DNA from: Bacteroidales bacterium UBA5235
Lineage (GTDB): Bacteria; Bacteroidota; Bacteroidia; Bacteroidales; VadinHA17
NCBI GenBank assembly: GCA_002409145.1
Contig: DHUL01000053.1
Coordinates: 6,334-16,834, forward strand
Length of the DNA: 10,501 nucleotides
Direction: 5' to 3'
Part shown: positions 6,301-10,501 of the stretch, piece after piece
Layout: each line of letters starts with the position of its first letter
Position numbering within the stretch: the first letter of the stretch is position 1
The notes under the pieces: model-generated
Told to the model about the DNA's origin: nothing
What the model saw: the letters and a program-made list of their open reading frames with translations, nothing else
Databases searched by the model: none
Translations under genes and position numbers: made by a program

Positions 6301-8915
6301 GCGGCAACGACGGTGCCAGCCTCCTGCAACTAAACACTGATAAGGAGAAATACATTGTGGGTGACGAGATCAGCCTCACCTTCCCTGCCCCGGCCAATGG
6401 CCATGCCATCATCACAATCGAGAATGCCACCGGGCTGCTTGACGTGACTGAGGTGAAGACCCAGGCCGGCAACGCAGAGGTGAAGATCAAGGCTACCTCC
6501 GCCATGTCACCCAACGCCTATCTCTATGTCACAATGCTGCAGCCGCACTCGCAGACGGTCAATGATGCACCTGTGAGGCTCTACGGGGTCATCCCGGTGA
6601 TGGTTGAAGACCCGGCCACGAAGCTTGTGCCGGTCATTACCATGCCGGACAAGATCCGCTCGCAGCAGGAGGTGGAGATCCGTGTAGAGGAAAAGAACCG
6701 ACAGGAGATGACATACACTCTCGCAGTGGTTGATGAGGGTCTGCTTGACCTGACAGGGTTCCGCACGCCTGACCCGTGGAAGTGGTTCTTCGTTAAAAAT
6801 GCGCTGGGGGTGAAGACATGGGACCTCTATGACATCGTCTTCGGCGCTTTCGGAGGCAAGCTGGGTCGCGGATTCGCTATAGGAGGAAGTGAGGCTGCTA
6901 TAGACCAGAGCAAGAACAGGGAACGCCGGTTCGAACCTGTCGTAAGGTTCATCGGTCCTTTCACCCTCGCACCGGGGAAGACGGCGTCGCATAAGATAAG
7001 ACTCCCGCAGTACACAGGATCGGTAAGAGTGATGGTCACCGCGGCCGGGAAAGCCAACAGCTTCGGCGCAGCCGAGAAAACAGTAACGGTGGCTGATCCG
7101 CTGATGATACTGGCAACAGCGCCGAGGGTGCTCTCGCCGGGCGACAGGGTGGCGCTGCCGGTGACTGTGTTTGCCCAGGAAAAGAAGATATCTGACGTGA
7201 GCGTTTCCGCCACGGCAAATGATATGATCACTTTAACTGAGTCTGCCGGTGCGGTAAGTTTCAGCGAACCGGGCGACAAGGACCTGGAGCTTATGTTCAG
7301 TACTGCGACCAGGACAGGAACGGCAAAGATAAGCGTCACAGCTGAGGGGAGCGGAGAGAAGGCATCGTACAGCCTTACGGTACCGGTGCGCTCACCCAAT
7401 CCACCCGACAGGAGGGCTGAGACAAAGGCCGTACCCAAAGGACAGAAGTTTGAAAAGAGTTTTTCGCCGTTTGGCCTTGCAGGAACATCTGCAGTCTCGG
7501 TTGAGATATTTACATTACCCTCGGTGAATCTGGGTAAACGCCTGAAGTATCTCACCTCCTTCCCGCACGGCTGCTCCGAACAGATCACCTCTGCAGCATT
7601 CCCACAGGTCTACCTGCCTGATTTACTGGGCTCAGGACTCGATAACCCCACAGTTGTCCGCAATAACGTGCAGGAGGCGTTGCGTGCCCTCTCAACAAGG
7701 CAGATGGCTTCAGGGGCAGTGACACTCTGGCCCGGCGGCACCTATCCTGACGACTGGGTGACGTCATACGTGGGACACTTCGTTGTTGAGGCCCAGAAAG
7801 CCGGATATGCCATCCCGTCAGGGTTCATCCAGAAATGGACCTCGTATCAGAGGAAGCAGGCTTCGGCATGGAGATACCAGCCGCAATATCGCTATACGGC
7901 AAATGACCAGGCTTACAGGCTCTTTACCCTGGCCCTGGCCGGTTCGCCCGACAAGGGCGCGATGAACCGTATGCGCGAGATAACCGATCTGCCGGGGCTG
8001 GCCAGGTGGTTCCTTGCAGCTGCCTATGCTACGACGGGACGCACCGAGGTGGCGCAGACGCTGATTGATGTTCGGAACCTGAAGACGGAAGACGACTTTG
8101 TGCACTACTACTACGGCAGCACTCTAAGGGACCAGTCAATAATATTGTATACGCTCACGCAGATGGGCAATACTGGGGAAGCGCTGGAGCTGCTGAAGGA
8201 GGTGGCCACGGCAATGAGCCGTGACAGCTGGTACAGTACCCAGACAACGGCCTGGGGGCTCTTTGCTTACATGAACTACGCGAAGAAGATGAAGAGCGAT
8301 GCCTCGAAGCCCTTAAAGGCGACGCTGGAATTTAACGGCAACCGCGAAAAGCTCAGTACTGACGGTGGGGCCATCATGAAAAACTTTACTCCTGGTGCCA
8401 CCAACCGGCTGGTGGTCGAGAATGAGAGCGACAACCCGCTGTTTGTCACCGTCACCGAGGAGGGGGTGCCAACTACGGCTGATATGACCGTGAAGGAAAA
8501 CAACCTGGCAATGAAGGTCAGTTATTTTAACATGGAGTCAGAGCCCGTTGATGTCAGTTCGCTGGTTCAGGGCACAAGTTTCATAATGGCTGTTGACATT
8601 ACAAATACCACCTTCCGGCAGGTGTATAACCTTGCGCTGACGCAGATGGTGCCATCGGGATGGGAGATACAGAACACAAGGCTCTTTGAAGCCGGGTTGC
8701 AGTTGAAGGAGAGCTCATTTGATTACCGTGACTTCAGGGATGACCGGGTTTACACCTATTTCAGCCTGCGGTCAGGTGAGTCGAAGAAGTTCTTCATCAT
8801 TCTGACAGCCTCGTACCGTGGCAGTTACAGCATGCCTGCGGTGGTCTGCGAGGCTCTCTATGATGAATCCTTCTCCGCCCGCCGGCCGGGATTCAGCGTG
8901 GAAGTGAAAAAATAG
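3351..8915 (+). CDS. Bacterial alpha-2-macroglobulin, thioester-type lipoprotein
   Basis: Large periplasmic protease trap of the bacterial alpha-2-macroglobulin family (E. coli YfhM is the studied relative, about 1650 aa; this one is 1854 aa). A protease cleaves the bait region, the protein changes shape, and an internal thioester can link covalently to the attacker. Visible in order: signal peptide with lipobox LISC (lipidated Cys19); an Ig-like N-terminal domain at about 50-130; macroglobulin domains including RRPGDSIYVGVIVRD at about 639-653; the Trp-rich RWWWE at 907-911; bait-region domain from about 993 (YIVGDEI at 1001-1007); VVDEG at 1126-1130; the A2M core domain at about 1194-1255; thioester motif GCSEQ with Cys1408 and Gln1411; the helical thioester domain to about 1700; and a C-terminal macroglobulin/receptor-like domain. 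The thioester cysteine and glutamine are both present, so the trap should be chemically competent. pbpC follows after 74 bp, the usual partner in bacteria. Antisense frames across this gene are shadows. Confidence 0.95.
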   Translation: MNRHLLLVTAVVAVVLISCGQGKKESGASGSGAVSPAVTVIDKGFSKFISAYTSGIVPVTGTIQVVFTPEFAATVDRTRTQGLFSFTPSLKGSAEWADDITLVFKPSKPLSPGTAYQGTLDMSKMARVEERFRFFPLTFRTVEKNFTVTLNPVTVDLPDGNTYTLTGILVTSDQVENAEVEKYLTASVGRRDQKISWDHTATNVHSFSIEKISRAKEETELTVAWNGNAYGIKSKGEMGVSIPAEGVFAVTDVKINAGGSKSIEIFFSDLIDASGELDGVVTANPSFPLTISAEANRLLVIPGENVSGVVELTVDGSLRNTRGERLGEAVKRSINFTPVEPGIKSAGRGVIMPSSGEIIFPFMAANLSAVDLTIIKIFENNLPYFLQQNNMGEANYYENSIRQFGRPVYRGRVDLTGSAGFDPNNYNLFTIDLANYIEPEQGILYRIELGMRPSYSLYPCTGERKQSKYEEMLEMADNDRRWEGSDDYYSFSEEGLFYEYAYNWREYSNPCSDAFYSPNKKLVRNILASDLGIIAKSGPDNNLRVFVRDLRSAEPVEASSIEVYDFQNQLMGSATTDRSGMAAIPCARKPFLVIARKDNNRNYLSLLDGNALSMSSFDVSGESPQDGIKAFMFTERDVRRPGDSIYVGVIVRDLGKGLPTGHPVHFELYNSKGQRIDDQVNTLNDKGFLAFTTVTADDAETGNYRAQVRIGAATFTKIIKVETVKPNRLKIKLEFPDAVAGGDDNSISGSMKVAWLNGSAARDMKSTVEMLLKPVKTSFDRYRQYNFDDPAAQFYFESQTIFDGNINSSGEASVSFSPDEQLQAPGMLNAIFTTKVFEKGGDASITQTVVPYAPYPAFVGMNIPALGATGRIIYTDRPNEVRVVTLDKNGKPVRSEVEINVYKLDYRWWWESDDEYFGSYISGERNNNVFSETITTTGGEGKTSFSVGRENWGRYLVRATLPSGHSTGIIVLVDWPWDYGMKPGGNDGASLLQLNTDKEKYIVGDEISLTFPAPANGHAIITIENATGLLDVTEVKTQAGNAEVKIKATSAMSPNAYLYVTMLQPHSQTVNDAPVRLYGVIPVMVEDPATKLVPVITMPDKIRSQQEVEIRVEEKNRQEMTYTLAVVDEGLLDLTGFRTPDPWKWFFVKNALGVKTWDLYDIVFGAFGGKLGRGFAIGGSEAAIDQSKNRERRFEPVVRFIGPFTLAPGKTASHKIRLPQYTGSVRVMVTAAGKANSFGAAEKTVTVADPLMILATAPRVLSPGDRVALPVTVFAQEKKISDVSVSATANDMITLTESAGAVSFSEPGDKDLELMFSTATRTGTAKISVTAEGSGEKASYSLTVPVRSPNPPDRRAETKAVPKGQKFEKSFSPFGLAGTSAVSVEIFTLPSVNLGKRLKYLTSFPHGCSEQITSAAFPQVYLPDLLGSGLDNPTVVRNNVQEALRALSTRQMASGAVTLWPGGTYPDDWVTSYVGHFVVEAQKAGYAIPSGFIQKWTSYQRKQASAWRYQPQYRYTANDQAYRLFTLALAGSPDKGAMNRMREITDLPGLARWFLAAAYATTGRTEVAQTLIDVRNLKTEDDFVHYYYGSTLRDQSIILYTLTQMGNTGEALELLKEVATAMSRDSWYSTQTTAWGLFAYMNYAKKMKSDASKPLKATLEFNGNREKLSTDGGAIMKNFTPGATNRLVVENESDNPLFVTVTEEGVPTTADMTVKENNLAMKVSYFNMESEPVDVSSLVQGTSFIMAVDITNTTFRQVYNLALTQMVPSGWEIQNTRLFEAGLQLKESSFDYRDFRDDRVYTYFSLRSGESKKFFIILTASYRGSYSMPAVVCEALYDESFSARRPGFSVEVKK

Positions 8916-8930
8916 GCAAAAGCCATTATC

Positions 8931-8944
8931 CAGTAGACAGTAGT
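8931..8944. repeat. Heptamer pair in macroglobulin-pbpC spacer
   Basis: CAGTAGA at 8931-8937 is followed directly by CAGTAGT at 8938-8944, a two-unit 7-bp tandem repeat. Just before it, GGC-AAAA-GCC at 8915-8924 forms a tiny inverted repeat overlapping the last base of the macroglobulin stop codon. Two units alone could arise by chance, but the period matches the larger heptamer arrays in this window. Confidence 0.45.
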
Positions 8945-8948
8945 GGAA

Positions 8949-9025
8949 TTGGCCGTAGGCCATCAAGCATTGTAGCACGAAACATTATTATGAATTTTTT
9001 TGGTCGTAGACCATTCAGCATTGTA
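8949..9025. repeat. Duplicated 26-bp hairpin element across pbpC start
   Basis: Two copies, 8949-8974 and 9000-9025, lie 51 bp apart and match at 22 of 26 positions. Each begins with an inverted repeat: TGGCC-GTA-GGCCA in copy 1 and TGGTC-GTA-GACCA in copy 2. The stem difference is compensatory (C8953 to T9004, G8959 to A9010), so both stems are perfect. Each ends in AGCATTGTA. Copy 1 is untranslated; copy 2 encodes codons 4-12 of pbpC. Because 51 is a multiple of three, the two copies are in the same frame and would read GRRPSSIV and GRRPFSIV. Confidence 0.75.
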
Positions 9026-10501
9026 ACCCTCGGCCTCGCGGTTGCCCTCCTCCTTGCCATCCTCGTGGCGCCGATGCCTTCATTCCGCGCCCCCCTCTCA
9101 ACAGTGGTGGAGGCGGCTGACGGCACCCTGCTCGGCGCCCGTGTCGCCGCCGACGGACAGTGGCGTTTCCCTCCGCCCGACAGCCTGCCTGAAAAATATG
9201 TCACCTGCCTCATAAACTACGAGGACCGCTGGTTTCGCTGGCACCCGGGAGTCAATCCCGTTGCAGTGGTCAGGGCGCTGACCGATAATATCCGGGCCGG
9301 TGAAACGGTCCGTGGCGGCAGCACCATCACCATGCAGGTGGCGAGGATGGCACGTGGTAACCCGGAACGAACCTATGGGGGGAAGATAATTGAGATGCTC
9401 TCGGCGGTTAAACTTGAACTCTTCCGCTCCAAACACACCATCTTAAAGCTCTATGCTGCCAATGCCCCCTTCGGCGGCAACACCGTGGGGCTTGAGGCTG
9501 CCGCATGGCGGTACACCGGTCGCGGCACGTCTGACCTTACCTGGGCTGAGGCTGCCACCCTGGCCGTGTTGCCCAACGCGCCTGCCCTCATTTATCCCGG
9601 CCGTAACACCGAACGGCTGAAACAGAAAAGAGACAGGCTGCTTCTGACGCTGGCAGAGAGAGGCTTTCTGGACAGCCTGACCTGTGAGCTTGCCATGGGC
9701 GAACCATTGCCCGGGGCCCCGATTCCAATGCCCTCAGTGGCTCCGCATCTTACAGGGAGGTTATGGTTTGCGGAGCCCGGCACACGGAAACGAACCACGG
9801 TAGATCTCTTCCTTCAACGCGAGATTTCCGAACTGGTCAACAGGCATGTTTCTGCCCTGGAGGGCAATGGTATACACAACGCCGCCGCCGTGGTGGTTGA
9901 GGTAGCCACCGGCAACGTCGTTGCCTGGGTGGGTAACAGCACCCTCCCTGACACCACCGGCAGGCACGGCCGCGATGTGGATATGGTCACTGCGCCGCGC
10001 AGCACGGGCAGCATCATGAAACCGTTTCTCTATGCGGGGCTGCTCTCTTCAGGAATGCTCCTTCCCAACGCCCTCATACCTGATATCCCCACGCGCTTCC
10101 AGGGCTTCCGGCCCGAGAACGCCGACTTCAGCTACAGCGGTGCTGTGCCTGCCGGTGACGCGCTGGCCCGCTCGCTCAACATACCCGCTGTACGCATGCT
10201 CCAGATGTATGAGGAGGAACGGTTCCTGATCCTCCTGCGCCGGATGGGCTTCACCACCTTCACCAAACCCGCCTCCCACTATGGCCTCTCCCTCATCCTC
10301 GGCGGCGGCGAGGCTACATTATGGGAGCTTGCATCTGCATATGCGTCAATGGCACGAGTACTGACGGACAGTACTCAGCCGGCAATTGGCAATTGGCAGT
10401 CAGCAGTCGGCAATCAGCAAGCTAACCTCCCAACTGAGACTATCAGTGACCGCAAGACTGCAAGACCGCAAGACCGTAAGACTGCAAGACCGCAAGACCG
10501 C
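8990..10501 (+). CDS. pbpC: Penicillin-binding protein 1C, 3' end beyond window
   Basis: Bifunctional peptidoglycan glycosyltransferase/transpeptidase anchored in the inner membrane. The frame is open for 504 codons to the last base with no stop. Visible: N-terminal membrane anchor at about 10-28; GT51 glycosyltransferase motifs EDRWFRWHPG (catalytic Glu78) and RGGSTITMQVARM (108-120), followed by KIIEMLSAVKLE and PFGGN; transpeptidase motif SIMK with nucleophile Ser341 and Lys344; second motif SLN at 395-397. The KTG motif and the C-terminal PBP1C domain must lie downstream. Start: ATG 8990 is the first start after an in-frame stop at 8864-8866 and yields the anchor; a later ATG at 9074 would lose it. 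It follows the macroglobulin gene by 74 bp, probably in one operon. Odd: from codon 465 the sequence is 7-bp then 8-bp tandem repeats translated in frame, just where the KTG motif should be approaching. The gene could be intact with a repeat-derived loop, or disrupted beyond the window. Confidence 0.92.
   Translation, partial: MNFFGRRPFSIVTLGLAVALLLAILVAPMPSFRAPLSTVVEAADGTLLGARVAADGQWRFPPPDSLPEKYVTCLINYEDRWFRWHPGVNPVAVVRALTDNIRAGETVRGGSTITMQVARMARGNPERTYGGKIIEMLSAVKLELFRSKHTILKLYAANAPFGGNTVGLEAAAWRYTGRGTSDLTWAEAATLAVLPNAPALIYPGRNTERLKQKRDRLLLTLAERGFLDSLTCELAMGEPLPGAPIPMPSVAPHLTGRLWFAEPGTRKRTTVDLFLQREISELVNRHVSALEGNGIHNAAAVVVEVATGNVVAWVGNSTLPDTTGRHGRDVDMVTAPRSTGSIMKPFLYAGLLSSGMLLPNALIPDIPTRFQGFRPENADFSYSGAVPAGDALARSLNIPAVRMLQMYEEERFLILLRRMGFTTFTKPASHYGLSLILGGGEATLWELASAYASMARVLTDSTQPAIGNWQSAVGNQQANLPTETISDRKTARPQDRKTARPQDR
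10356..10376. repeat. Perfect 7-bp inverted repeat inside pbpC
   Basis: GAGTACT-GACGGAC-AGTACTC: a perfect 7-bp stem around a 7-nt loop. It lies four bases before the heptamer array and marks the point where normal PBP1C sequence (ending ASMAR) gives way to repeats. Arms this short can occur by chance, but the position at the junction is notable. Confidence 0.6.
10381..10422. repeat. Six-unit heptamer array within pbpC coding sequence
   Basis: Units in order: GGCAATT, GGCAATT, GGCAGTC, AGCAGTC, GGCAATC, AGCAAGC. The total of 42 bp is a multiple of three, so it adds about 14 residues (from codon 465) without shifting the frame. On the - strand it matches the family of the intergenic array at 2175-2265, so the two arrays are in opposite orientation. 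It is followed by 29 bp of non-repeat sequence and then the 8-bp array. Confidence 0.85.
10452..10501. repeat. 8-bp tandem repeat within pbpC coding sequence
   Basis: Units: GCAAGACT at 10452, GCAAGACC at 10460 and 10468, GTAAGACT at 10476, GCAAGACC at 10484 and 10492, then GC at the window edge; the array probably continues. Three units make 24 bp, so the translation is a repeating octapeptide of type RKTARPQD (codons 488-504), very basic and polar. The one variant that creates TAA (10477-10479) is out of the pbpC frame. Same unit and orientation as 1-35. Confidence 0.9.

Noticed and set aside
5625..7588. Long antisense open frames (5625-6329, 6507-6992, 6827-7588) opposite the macroglobulin gene
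   Set aside because: They are typical shadows of a codon-biased GC-rich gene; no recognisable domains and no promoter or start context.
9074..9076. Alternative pbpC start at ATG 9074
   Set aside because: It would remove the membrane anchor that PBP1C proteins carry at the N-terminus.

Overview
The window looks like part of a chromosome from a Bacteroidota bacterium, probably an environmental or gut relative of Bacteroidales/Marinilabiliales. This rests on TAnnTTTG-type promoter boxes, genes without clear Shine-Dalgarno sequences, two consecutive lipoproteins with relaxed lipoboxes, a DnaG of Bacteroidota type, and spacers full of short tandem repeats. The taxonomic placement is inference; no rRNA or other marker gene is present.

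Layout, all genes on the + strand: (1) 1-35, an 8-bp tandem array ending just before a probable promoter. (2) 61-2037, dnaG, the replicative primase, complete, with zinc-binding and TOPRIM residues intact. (3) 2038-2309, a gene-free spacer with a small inverted repeat, a 13-unit heptamer array and a weak promoter. (4) 2310-3212, an uncharacterised 300-aa lipoprotein. (5) 3213-3350, a spacer with GC-rich repeats spaced in multiples of 30 bp. (6) 3351-8915, a very large (1854 aa) bacterial alpha-2-macroglobulin lipoprotein with an intact thioester motif. (7) 8916-8989, a spacer with repeat remnants. (8) 8990 to the window end, the first 504 codons of a penicillin-binding protein 1C (pbpC). This reading frame is missed if only ORFs closed by a stop are considered.

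The macroglobulin and PBP1C form the classic bacterial pair. The macroglobulin is thought to trap proteases that reach the periplasm, and PBP1C to build or repair peptidoglycan at damaged sites. The lipoprotein upstream may be co-expressed with them, but its role is unknown. dnaG has its own promoter and is probably only a neighbour.

The least ordinary part is the short-repeat ecology. Every spacer carries tandem or dispersed repeats. A 26-bp hairpin-bearing element is duplicated across the pbpC start with a compensatory base pair. Two of the repeat families (7-bp and 8-bp) also sit in frame inside pbpC, between the SxN motif and the expected KTG motif. The 8-bp array at the window end matches the one at the window start, in the same orientation about 10.4 kb away. 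I see no RNA gene, CRISPR array, transposase or phage gene.
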